Assembly: GCA_027600665.1 (NCBI GenBank)
Contig: JADGJL010001073.1
Coordinates: forward strand, 1-10,480
From: Irineochytrium annulatum
Lineage: Eukaryota; Chytridiomycota; Chytridiomycetes; Chytridiales; Chytridiaceae
Reading direction: 5' to 3'
Length of the DNA: 10,480 nt
Shown: one piece after another, positions 1-8,158 of the stretch
Numbering within the stretch: the stretch's first letter is position 1
How the letters are laid out: each line of letters starts with the position of its first letter
The notes under the pieces: generated by a model
What the model was told of the DNA's origin: nothing
What the model saw: only the letters and a program-made list of their open reading frames with translations
Database searches by the model: none
Program-made: the position numbers and the translations under genes

Positions 1-2
1 CT

Positions 3-1362
3 CCAGCCCCCGCCGTCCTTCTTTCCCAGCGCCGCGGTAACAGCGGCGGCGGGGGTGGTGGTGGGGCCAACACCAACTTCTTCAGCGAGTTTGCCAAGAG
101 CTTCAAGAGGCAGGTGGAGGAGAACAAAGAGTTTCAGCAGAACGTCAAGCTGCTCTCGGATAAAGGCGTGGAGATTAATGAGAGCGAAACCATGCGACTG
201 GCGAGGGAGGCCATGACCAAGACCGGTCAGGGGACGTCCAAGATCGTTGGGGCCGTGGCTTCGGGTGTGGGGACAGGCGTTCAGATGGTGGTGGAGAGCA
301 CGCCGGTGCAGGCGACCGTGAAGGCCGCGGCGGTCGTTGGGGAGGTTGCGCAGAAGGTACGTTTTTGCACGCGATGCAAGGAAGGGGCATCTGCAGCGGT
401 CTAAGACATTCTTGTGATCAGGTAGCAGAGCCGATCATGAAGACGGAGGCGGCGAAGACGATCGCGTCGGGGATCCACACTGTTCAGAAGGACCTCTCGA
501 ATCCGGTCTTCTCACAGCACTTCGCGGAGCTGAAGCCCAAAGAGGTCCGCGACGAAGAACGGCGGCAGCGTCTGGAGGCCGCGGCGCGTGATCCGCGACA
601 GCGGGCGGTCGCGGCGAACCCGGAGGCGGGCGGTGCGGTGGTGGCAACCAACGCAAAGCCCTCCATGTGGTCTGAGATGTGGGCGAACAACCCCATCGCG
701 CAGGGGATGGGCACGCTGAGCAAGAAGATCGAGGAGAGCGAGAACCCGACGGTCGAGTGGTTCAGAGACGTGTGGTACAGGACCTCGGCTGTTATGGATG
801 AGACGGAGGAGGCGAAATGCGTGAAGGTGTTTCGGGAGATCGAGCCGACCTTTAACCGGCATTCGTTTTTGAACGAGGCGACGTCGTGGATCGTGCCTGA
901 GGTGCTGGAGGCGCATTTAAAGGGGGATCTGGCGACGATCCGCCAGTGGTGCAGCGAGAAGGTTCGTTCTACTACTTTGAGTCATGAATTCGTCTTCCGG
1001 GTCTTCGTAATGCTGATCATATGAATCAGGTCACTGCGGAACTTACAGCCAGCGTCGCGCTCCAAAAGCAGAGTGGTCTCGTGTCGGACTGCAAACTTCT
1101 CGACCTCCGGCGGGTAGACATCTCCAAGTTCATCTTCCTCGAAGAAACCGTCCCCGTTGCCGTGGTCTCGTTCCAGACGCAGGAGATCCTCCTTTTCCGG
1201 GATCGGAAGACGCAGGAGATCAAGCTGGGCACAGAGGATCACTTCGAGCAGGCCATGTACGCCGTGGCGATGACGAAGGCGCAGCTGATTGACCCGAACG
1301 CGAAGCCAGATCCGATGACGGGGGGCTGGAAGATTATCTCGTGGTCGCGGCGGGGGATTTGA
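3..1362 (+). CDS. TIM44: TIM44, mitochondrial import inner membrane translocase subunit (5' end outside window)
   Basis: Tim44 tethers mitochondrial Hsp70 to the TIM23 channel on the matrix side of the inner membrane and helps drive preprotein import. I read three exons, 3-356, 422-961 and 1030-1362 (TGA at 1360), joined in phase 0 across introns of 65 and 68 bases. Both introns have GT-AG ends and branch-like CTAAG or CTGAT sites. They give 408 residues; the family is usually about 430-480, so only the presequence and start are missing. A Gly run (about residues 15-21) precedes the conserved N-terminal segment FFSEFAKSFKRQVEENKEFQ, followed by TKTGQGTSK and a small-residue stretch. The C-terminal lipid-binding Tim44 domain (about 230-408) shows EWFRDVW, FLNEATSWIVPEVLEAHLKG and the closing GGWKIISWSRRGI. 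The frame stays open to the window edge, but an acceptor-like tttcccag ends at 29, so bases 3-29 could be intron. Confidence 0.93.
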
Positions 1363-1616
1363 GGATACCTAGGGGTGATGTCGGTGTGGGGCGATCTTTA
1401 TCTATTTAGAAAGAACTACGGTAGCCAGGAGTGCGCTTTTTATCACGCCGTTCCTATTTGCTAGTTTTGGTTCTTTTTATATTCATGTTGCTGTGGCTGT
1501 GATCTGGGATATTTAGGGGTCGGGTTGGGGGCCGAAGCATTTTAGTAATTGTGAATGATTACAAACGAATGATTGATTCAAGCATAATATGACACAATTC
1601 TTTTATTGTTCGAACT
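1363..1616. other. Convergent intergenic space between TIM44 and the ankyrin gene
   Basis: This 254-base AT-richer spacer separates two genes that run towards each other, so it should hold both 3' UTRs. No AATAAA is visible on the plus strand behind TIM44. The minus-strand signal for the ankyrin gene lies at 1602-1607 and is listed separately. No RNA gene or repeat was seen. Confidence 0.6.
1602..1607 (-). terminator. Polyadenylation signal (AATAAA) of the ankyrin-repeat gene
   Basis: The plus strand reads tttatt, so the minus strand reads AATAAA about 10 bases past the TAG stop at 1617-1619. The spacing is short but fits a compact genome. Confidence 0.45.
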
Positions 1617-2626
1617 CTACAAATGAATAACTTGATAATAGTCCCCCTCCAAACTCTTCTGGCGAGTCGTTATATACATACACTGGTATCTCTTACTAGG
1701 TGTAACTAAAACAGGGTCCGCAGATCCAGTTTTGGTGCCTGGGAGGATGACACCGAGTAGTTTGAGGGCACGACGCTTAGTAGTGACCGCGTTGGTCCCA
1801 ACATCGCAGGGAGCCGTGGATTTCTGTGTTCGGAGACCGCGGATATACACTCTAATTTCCGTGTCATTAAAGAGAGTGAGGGAAGCCGAGAGCGCATACC
1901 ATTTAGGTGATCGATCAACTCAAGGGAATATGCATAGTCCGCCGGCAGCCAGCCCTTTTGGTTCTTGAGGGTATAATTCGCGCCTCTTTGAATCAAAATG
2001 GCGACGATCTCGTAATGTCCCCATGCGGATGCGCTGACGAGGTGAGATGACCACCTTCGGCGCAGAAGTTACTTACTGATGTAATGCCGTGGACCCCATC
2101 CGATCGACCGTGTTTACGTTGGCCCCCATCTCAAGAATAAGCTGAGTTGTATCCAAAGGGTTAAATATCGAATGCCAACAGAACCCACCTCAACCGCCTT
2201 CGCCATCTTCCTTTCCGTGGCGATGATCAACGCCGACCGCCCTGCGGCGTTCTCGCACGGTATGATCTGCGGGTACCTCCTCGCGTAAAGATCGAAGGCA
2301 TACTCGTCCTTGTACTCTGCCGCGATCATGAGCGCCGTGTTCCCCACGAAATCCTTGGACAGCTCCTCGTCCTCATGCCCGTTCGCCAGCAGGTAGTCCA
2401 CGATCACTTTCTGGTTAAACCTAATCGCGTAGAACAGCAAAGGCCAGCCGTTTTCGGGGTCGATTGAGTTTACGGGCAGACGCTTCCGCGCGATGATCTT
2501 GCGGGTCAGGGGCAAGTTGCCGTTCGCGATGGCGTCCCGGAGGACCTGCTGCTCGGCCCGCCGGAGTGGGGGGATGAGGTGCCCCACCTGCGTCGCGGCG
2601 GCTGAAGGTTGCAACGCTCCACTCAT
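1617..2626 (-). CDS. Ankyrin-repeat protein, four exons
   Basis: The protein is predicted as a soluble ankyrin-repeat scaffold of 289 residues with no recognised enzyme domain. Minus-strand exons are 2626-2189, 2141-2077, 2033-1900 and 1849-1617. The introns are 47, 43 and 50 bases, all GT-AG, in phases 0, 2 and 1. The start is the ATG at 2626, because a TAA lies in frame just before it. About five repeats are visible. They include a degenerate one around NGWPLLFYAIRFNQKVIVDYL, then GNTALMIAAEYKDEYAFDLY, GRSALIIATERKMAKAVELI, GSTALHHASAWGHYEIVAIL and a final NQKGWLPADYAYSLELIDHL. Splicing is supported because it rebuilds uninterrupted repeats 3 and 4 across exon joins. The DYAYS-type last repeat is common in fungal ankyrin proteins. 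The 76-residue tail after residue 213 is less certain: its acceptor is one of two overlapping AGs (agag), chosen because it keeps the frame open to 1617. No signal peptide or membrane segment is visible. Confidence 0.85.
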
Positions 2627-2967
2627 TTAACTGCAGAATTTGACCTCGCCTAAGGCCTCATTGTCGCATTTCATCCCAGCATGTCCCGCTGGGAGGTGTT
2701 GGGCGGTCCCAGGATGAAGAGGGCGAAGCGGGCGCGCGGACGTCAGAGGGCGATCCCCGAGCCGGGTGCCGGGGAAGTGCCGAGTTCCGCTGTAAATCAT
2801 CGAAGGTCCGATTACGAAGAAGCGCCCCGTCAGGCAGCAGATCTTCGTCAGCCTGCAACTGACTCACTTCTGTAGAGGAAACAAGGAATCAGCGGTGGAG
2901 GACATCAGACCTGAAGAATCGTTCCCTTGCACCGCAGCAATACTCGTACAGCGCTACAATCTGAGCC
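2627..2967. promoter_or_regulatory. Divergent intergenic region between the ankyrin and ABCG genes
   Basis: Start codons of two head-to-head genes lie 341 bases apart, so both promoters and 5' UTRs must sit here or overlap upstream. On the minus strand a strong acceptor-like stretch (ccttgtttcctctacag, ending near 2870) is followed by a 69-codon open frame at 2867-2658 that begins with GTG, not ATG. This could be part of a 5' UTR or an unmapped upstream exon of the ankyrin gene, but no matching donor was found. No clear TATA box was seen. Confidence 0.5.
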
Positions 2968-5672
2968 ATGGCAGACCTCATCGCCAGCTCAAGCCGCCCA
3001 GAGAAGGCGGAGACGAACGATGTGAAGATCAAGGTGCCGTTGACGGCGGAGGAAGACATGATCATGAGGGAGAACATGCTGGATGAGAAGGACCGGATGG
3101 AGGTGGTTTTCCGGAACTTGGATTACACGATCAGGGTGCGCGGGGCGGCGCCTCCACCGGTGGAGGGCGGGAAGCAGAGCAAGAAGAGGCCGATGGTGGA
3201 CAAGCACATATTGAAGGGTGTCACGGGGGTAAGTCTGCGATTAGAAGTGGCGTTACAGTGACTTTAACTAATGGCTAACGTCGCGGTGTAGGTGTTCCGA
3301 CCGGGGAGGTTGACGGCGGTTATGGGAGCGTCGGGTGCCGGTGCGTTTTTCCCGTTGTACTGAATACAACTGACACTTAATCCAGGCAAGACATCCTTGT
3401 TACAAATTGTTGCCGCGGAGGCCCGCCTCGGCGCTCTTAAAGGCCAAATCCAGATCAACGGCGAAGATGCTCGCGCAGGGAACATCAAGAAGATCTCCGG
3501 TTTCGTCTTTCAAGATGAGTACGTCGCGCAGAAATCGATCCAAATCCTCATTTTCCTTTTCAGCGTTATTCTTGACACGATGACTGTGAAGGAAGCCGTG
3601 ACCATGTCGGCATTGCTACGCCTCCCGTCCGAGATGCCGTTGACGGAGAAAACCGAGAAGGTTGATAAGATGATCCAGCTGCTCAATTTAGAGAAGGCCG
3701 CGGGGACGATCATCGGGAACTCGTCGAAGAAAGGCATCTCGGGCGGTGAGAGGAAGCGTACGGCCATGGCGATGGAAATGATTACGAACCCGAGCGTAGG
3801 CACATATTTCATAGAATATGAGGTGACATCGATGTAGATTCTTTTCCTTGATGAGCCGACCTCAGGACTGGACACTTTTACGGCGTACTCGGGTATGGAG
3901 AGCTTATGTCAAAAGGTGGCCACTAATATCTGTTCGGCATTTTAGTCGTAAGAACGCTCAGGAATCTCGCGGCAACGGGTCGCACAATTGTCGCCACAAT
4001 CCACCAACCCTCATCCGAAGTCTTGTAAGTGCTTAAATTCAAGGTTTTTGAAGTTGTTTAAACATGTTAACCATGGATTCAGCCATTTGTTTGACGACCT
4101 TGTCCTGATGGCGGATGGCCGCATCATCTATACCGGGGAGGCCGACAAGGCAATCGACTACTTTGATAAGCACGATTACCATTGCCCGGATTTTACGAAC
4201 CCGGCCGACTGTATGTCATCCTCGTTGGTCCTTCTTCTTCATTCCCTTTAATGCCCTTTAGACAGTCCTCTTCATGTCCGTCCTCAACAACGAAGACGCC
4301 TCCACGGCCCCCCAAACGCCCGTCGCCAAACCCCAGCAAGAGCGCATCAACGGCCTTCTGGACGCCTGGGACGCCTCGGCCGAGCGCCAACAGCTCGACG
4401 CCTCGCTCGCCACGCCGCGGTCCGGCGGCATTACGGCCAAGGCGCTCAAGGTCTCATCCACGTTCCCGGTGCAGTTTGCGTACCTGTTTAACAGGGCCAG
4501 CAAGAACGCGTTCAGAAACCCGTTAGTCGTGAAGGCAAAGCTGGGGCAGAGCATCGCGATCGCGCTGATCATTGGGGTGCTGTATCAGGGGACGGGTACG
4601 AATTTGGGGTACGATGGGTCGATGAATCGGTCTGGGTTGTTGTTCTTTACGGCGGTGAGTCCCACCGTGGGATAACGTTCAACGAAGGGCTGAACTTCTT
4701 GGGTTAATAGGTGAACATGGTGATGAGCTCAACCATTGGCGTTCTTTCCATTTTCGGTGAGGAGAAGATCGTCTTCGCGCGGGAGTTCGGTGCGGGTTAT
4801 TACGGCCTGCCGTCGTATTTCATCTCTAAGATCATGGTGGAAATGCCGTTTCAGATCCTATTTCCCTGGATTTTTGCGACCATCGTGTATGTAACGTCGG
4901 CGCCGAAGCGATCAGTATCTTGTTGTCACTAATTTGTCCCATTTCCTTTTTCTCTAGCTACTGGTTTGTAGGTTTACAGAACTCAGTGACAAAGGTGGGC
5001 ATGATTTGGATTCTAGTCTCTAACGGCACCTATGCTTTCAGTACTTCATCTACTGCGTGTTCTCTATTCTAAGGTAAGGCTCTCCGACCATTAAACGCTG
5101 CCTGTCTCGTGTGGAAGTCGAATTCTAATATCGTCTTCCAGCTCCTGCTGCGGCTTTTCGCTCGGGATTGCGATTGCGTCTATATTTGAAAGCCTCGAGA
5201 CCGCCCTCGCAACCGCCCCTCTCATGCTCATGCCTTTAATGGTTTGTTCTTGTCCCTGCATTTTTAATTGAGGCTTCCTTGCACAAAAACTCCAGCTATT
5301 CAGCGGCCTGTTTGTAAACAACGGTGCTATCCCTGTCTACTTTGACTGTGAGATCTTTTTATGCTCTTATGGAGATGCATGCTTAAGTTATAATTTACAG
5401 GGATCAAGTACATCAGCCCAATGAAGTACGCCTACGAGGGCTTGTATAAGAACGAATTTACAGGCCTCGACATTGTCTGCACGATCAATGGTACCGCCAG
5501 GGTGGATGGCAGTGTCTGCATCACGGGTAACGGGATGGACGACAATTTCTCAATCGGCGTGTGTGCCATCGTCATGGTCGCCATGACGTTTGGCCTGATC
5601 GGCCTGGCATTCCTCTCGCTCGTGAGGCTCGTAATGGCTAAGGGGAAGGCGGTAGAGCCGCAGAAGGCTTAG
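2968..5672 (+). CDS. ABCG (White/WBC) family half ABC transporter, 14 exons
   Basis: ABCG half-transporters dimerise and use ATP to move lipids, sterols or hydrophobic compounds across membranes; the substrate cannot be told from sequence. Exons: 2968-3228, 3292-3340, 3386-3518, 3564-3795, 3838-3892, 3946-4024, 4083-4210, 4266-4654, 4711-4886, 4958-4994, 5042-5073, 5142-5241, 5296-5347, 5401-5672. They sum to 1995 bases, 664 residues, the normal family length. The N-terminal nucleotide-binding domain has Walker A GASGAGKTS (99-107), Q-loop QDD (146-148), signature GISGGERKR (205-213), Walker B ILFLDEP (226-232), D-loop SGLD (234-237) and H-loop His263. About six membrane helices follow, near 405-425, 436-458, 480-506, 514-540, 546-566 and 627-654. 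Before the last helix is a polar loop with cysteines, as in this family. The order ATPase-then-membrane domain marks ABCG. The ATG at 2968 has an in-frame TGA two codons before it. All 13 introns are GT-AG, 42-71 bases. Intron 4 has a weak GTAGGC donor. Confidence 0.95.
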
Positions 5673-5796
5673 AGGTTTCACGTGAAAGCGCTCTATTGGC
5701 ATACATGGCACATACATTTCTGCATTGGCTTGTATTGACACTCACTAAGGAAATAGACATCGAGTACTGCCTCTTCTAACAACCACACCGAACCGT

Positions 5797-5802
5797 AATA
5801 AA
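5797..5802 (+). terminator. Polyadenylation signal (AATAAA) of the ABCG gene
   Basis: A perfect AATAAA lies 125 bases past the TAG stop of the ABCG gene, on the same strand and in AT-richer sequence. This is a typical position for 3' end formation. Confidence 0.5.
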
Positions 5803-6683
5803 CTCCCATGTGATTGCATTCAGTTTAAGCATTACGTGGCGTGTCGCGAAATAGAGCAACTCAGACGTGGAACGGTAAAGTGACGTGCAAGTGAGTTAGA
5901 AGAATGTATCGACAGGCCGCCAAAGAGCAGAGCTGACATCTCGTGTGCAAAGAAGTAAAAATACGACTCGACATGAGGTGTAACGGGCGAGATTGATATT
6001 TCCACAAGACTTAGACCAAAAATATCTGGCTGTGGTAGTGATTATCGGTCTGCCCTCGGTAGTTCGTCCGCGACACGTGCGGAGCGAACCCGTCATACAC
6101 CGGTCAGGAGGTGGGTCTTCCTTTCGGGCTCCACAGTGAGTCCAACACACGGCTCATCGCTCGGCCATCCTCTTTGCAAGGTAAAGGCGCTCGAAATCTG
6201 ATATAACTTGCGATCTGCGGTGGCGGTATGGTGACGGCGTTTGCCAACCAAGAGAGCGAGCGAACACTTGGAAAAACGGGAATGCTGGCATAGCGGGGGT
6301 TAGAATTGTTAGTCCAGCAAACTTCCTCGAAGTTGACTCGTCTTCACCATCGCTGCCCTCCAGCGTCGGCCCATGTCATTCTCCTGGCCGCGGTGGGGTC
6401 AATGGCCCGCCATCCCAGCGGCCGCCAGTTCGTAATGGGCTTTCCCTAGCCTTCGCTCTTCAGTTGGCGTCGCCAATTAATCAAAGCGGCGTATAGGGAT
6501 GGGGATTGCCGACATGAGCTCTGTAAGCTGCATCACGATACGGGGGCGCGTCGAGATAATTGAGGCGATGATGGAAGAGGCGGCGGTGGAGGGGCCGCAG
6601 TGTCGCCAGCGTAAAGTCATGCTAAGTTTTAACCACCATCAACAGTTTGGCTCCATAACCATCGTTCTATCTATCAATTTTCA
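5803..6683. other. Intergenic stretch with no supportable gene
   Basis: About 880 bases without a convincing coding region. An 84-codon minus-strand frame at 6150-5896 and a plus-strand frame entering from 6499 are present, but neither has a recognisable motif or clear exon joins. A pyrimidine-rich acceptor-like site (ctatcaattttcag) closes the region at 6683, just before the kinase-like remnant. Confidence 0.5.
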
Positions 6684-6983
6684 GGTATTTTTTAAACTGC
6701 GCGGCCTGGTCAAACCCAGGAGTTCCTTTACCACCAGCTCCCAGTGCGGCTCCTGGAGCAACCCGAGCTCACGTGGAAGCACCAGCAGGCTGCCTCCCCT
6801 CGCTAACCGCCCGTCCAACCGCGAACGCCCGCCCTGGCCCCTCTGCGCGACAAACCGAAGGCCGGGATCGGGATCCCGGTGTCGAAGGCTTCATCGAGGT
6901 GTTCCTCACTTGGACCAAAGGCCGAGATGAACACGGCCGCGGCCAAGATTTGGGCCTGGGAGGAGGCGGATGTAGCAGCGGTA
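6684..6983 (+). pseudogene. Possible decayed PDK/BCKDK-type mitochondrial kinase fragment
   Basis: Three short peptides appear in the right order but in changing frames. At 6720-6752 the sequence reads EFLYHQLPVRL, close to the (F/Y)L..ELPVRLAH motif near the N-terminus of pyruvate and branched-chain ketoacid dehydrogenase kinases. In another frame, around 6764-6937, it reads HVEAPAGCLPSLTARPTANA and then VEGFIEVFLTWTKGRDEH. These recall the 'ELEALP.GL', 'F..VL..IK.RH' spacing of the family. At 6930-6983, shifted again, NTAAAKIWAWEEADVAAV recalls the 'T.A.GV.EW' segment. The WY..SF segment and the whole C-terminal ATP-binding half are not seen, and a stop ends the first frame. What I see is the peptides. 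The family link is from memory of family motifs, so chance resemblance is possible. Confidence 0.3.
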
Positions 6984-7152
6984 TGTGGACGCGCCCATCA
7001 GCCCATGGCCGTTCTGGCGCAGCCGCGCACCATCAACCCCATTTCACATGCCTTTATCGTGGATGCTGATGTCCATCATTTTAGCTTGATTTGTGAATCT
7101 TTCATCCGCAGCGTAAATTTTCTGCGCAAAACAGCAACGCTTAATTTTATCG

Positions 7153-7158
7153 TTTATT
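7153..7158 (-). terminator. Possible polyadenylation signal of small membrane protein gene, copy A
   Basis: The minus strand reads AATAAA about 17 bases past the TAA stop at 7175-7177. It lies just outside the clearly duplicated segment, so copy B must use another signal. Confidence 0.35.
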
Positions 7159-7174
7159 TCCATCATCTGATAGT

Positions 7175-7507
7175 TTACTTGCTAACGAGGTCCGCGACCG
7201 CATAATTTAAGATGGAGACGACGAACGCCAACGACGCTATAATGACGGATAGGCGCCTTCTATGGCGTCTCTCGTCGTCATTAACCGCCGCAATTGAGCT
7301 GTTTCCAAGTGCTCTGACGAAAATAAATATCCCCAGGCAACAGCTCAGAAAAAAGTGAGTGACAGCCAATCCAGATATCCACCCATTTTGAAATTTGTTG
7401 TTCACCACCAACATCAGCGATGCCGCAATATTTCCGACCGTTATAGCGCCACCACTCAGCACGTCGACGGTGGACGGCACCTCTGTGTGGTCATCATTTG
7501 TCGCCAT
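7175..7507 (-). CDS. Small three-helix membrane protein, copy A (unrecognised family)
   Basis: I do not recognise this family. The single-exon frame gives 110 residues from the ATG at 7507, with A at -3; an in-frame TAA lies 19 codons upstream and there is no earlier ATG. A short acidic N-terminus (MATNDDH) precedes three hydrophobic segments at about 17-36, 43-66 and 86-108. A strongly basic and charged loop (NDDERRHRRR, 76-85) lies between the second and third. It is the paralogue of the gene at 8685-9026. The two align without a single gap over 109 codons, while flanking DNA has indels, which supports real coding. The first seven residues and 68-101 are identical between copies. The middle is not: the second segment has five Phe/Cys changes. 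Antisense frames are also open here but lack ATG starts. No function is proposed. Confidence 0.6.
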   Translation of the reverse strand: MATNDDHTEVPSTVDVLSGGAITVGNIAASLMLVVNNKFQNGWISGLAVTHFFLSCCLGIFIFVRALGNSSIAAVNDDERRHRRRLSVIIASLAFVVSILNYAVADLVSK

Positions 7508-7582
7508 TATATGGATCGAGCGTCGTTCTTGCAGTGTATGGAGTTTCCTATGGTTGAAGACGATCTTTCTTTAGTATGCCGC
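7508..7582 (-). promoter_or_regulatory. Perfectly conserved upstream region of copy A
   Basis: The 75 bases before the ATG are identical to 9027-9101 before copy B, without a gap, although more distal DNA has many differences and indels. The minus strand contains TACTAAAG and later CATAG, so part could be the end of a 5' UTR intron. It presumably includes the 5' UTR and core promoter. Confidence 0.45.
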
Positions 7583-7800
7583 CTTCGAGAATAAGAAGCG
7601 AGAGAATCTTGTCCTCAGAACCGTTCCCGTACCTCGAGTATTGATTAATTGAACACCCAGGTCTCCCTCCTATCGGGTCACTTGTTCTTGATGCGGCTGG
7701 ACGACGAGTGTATTATTTTCGGTGAGGACAAGGAAAGACAGGAATAAGGCTTTGAAGGCCTAAAGAGCGATAAAATGATACGAGTCGGGTACCGAAACAG

Positions 7801-7854
7801 TAGGGTACTAGGATAACAAACATAGGGGACTAGCATTACAGGATACTAGGTAAC
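7801..7854 (+). repeat. Three degenerate 15-17 base repeats in the spacer of copy A
   Basis: Units at 7801-7817 (tagggtactaggataac), 7823-7839 (taggggactagcattac) and 7840-7854 (aggatactaggtaac) share an AGG..ACTAG...TAC/AAC pattern. The equivalent spacer of copy B, near 9310-9364, keeps the arrangement in more diverged form. They lie between the glycosyltransferase end and the small-gene upstream region. Confidence 0.45.
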
Positions 7855-8048
7855 ACAGAGTGCAGGGGAGATGAAACAGCCGGGAATGCCTTGTGCTCTT
7901 CTTAGTTTTTCATGAAGACAGGAGGCAACTGAGGGACAAACAGACAGCAACAGTTTACGTGCCGTCCGGCTCCTATCCAAGTCAAAAAAAAACGGGTCTC
8001 TATGTAGAGACTGGGCTCACGACTGATAAGATAGAAATGAGATTGTCT

Positions 8049-8054
8049 TTTATT
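8049..8054 (-). terminator. Orphan polyadenylation signal of the glycosyltransferase remnant
   Basis: The minus strand reads AATAAA 77 bases past the remnant stop at 8131-8133. It corresponds to 9520-9525 behind the real glycosyltransferase gene, so it is a duplicated 3' UTR element that no longer follows a full gene. Confidence 0.5.
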
Positions 8055-8130
8055 TGAATATAGAGCTCTGCGCGGCTCTCAGCCCGCGAAACCTCATTTA
8101 TGACGTGCTCATCCCTGGCGCATGCCCCTT

Positions 8131-8157
8131 TCAGATATACTCCTCGGAAGACAACGG
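8131..8157 (-). pseudogene. Glycosyltransferase C-terminal remnant (last codons only)
   Basis: On the minus strand these bases encode PLSSEEYI and a TGA stop. They match the last residues PLSSEEYL and stop of the glycosyltransferase at 9602-10480, and are followed by a homologous 3' UTR. Nothing upstream (8158-8680) resembles the rest of that gene, so the coding region was cut away or never duplicated. Confidence 0.75.
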
Positions 8158-8158
8158 A

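Larger units (their letters stand above)
7162..8158 (-). repeat. Segmental duplication, copy A (left)
   Basis: This stretch aligns in the same orientation with 8682-9629. The offset is 1519 bases across the membrane-protein gene and its upstream region. Indels shift it to 1471 by the glycosyltransferase end. It contains the small gene (7507-7175), its upstream region, a spacer with short degenerate repeats, a former 3' UTR with AATAAA at 8054-8049, and a nine-codon glycosyltransferase remnant. Homology stops abruptly near 8158, inside what was coding sequence. On the left it fades at about 7162; a shared tatcgtttat further out hints at a few more bases. Confidence 0.88.

Noticed and set aside
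2658..2867. 69-codon minus-strand frame in the divergent promoter
   Set aside because: No ATG start and no donor to join it to the ankyrin gene. Kept only as a possible untranslated or upstream exon in the intergenic note.
6070..6110. GGTTCGCTCC on the minus strand, resembling a tRNA B box
   Set aside because: No A box or acceptor stem at the right distance; no cloverleaf could be drawn.
5896..6150. 84-codon minus-strand frame in the long intergenic region
   Set aside because: No motif, no clear splice partners and biased composition; likely chance.
6499..6930. 143-codon plus-strand frame covering the kinase-like remnant
   Set aside because: Its own reading is Ser/Arg/Pro-rich noise. The family-like peptides lie in the other two frames, so it is not a real gene as it stands.
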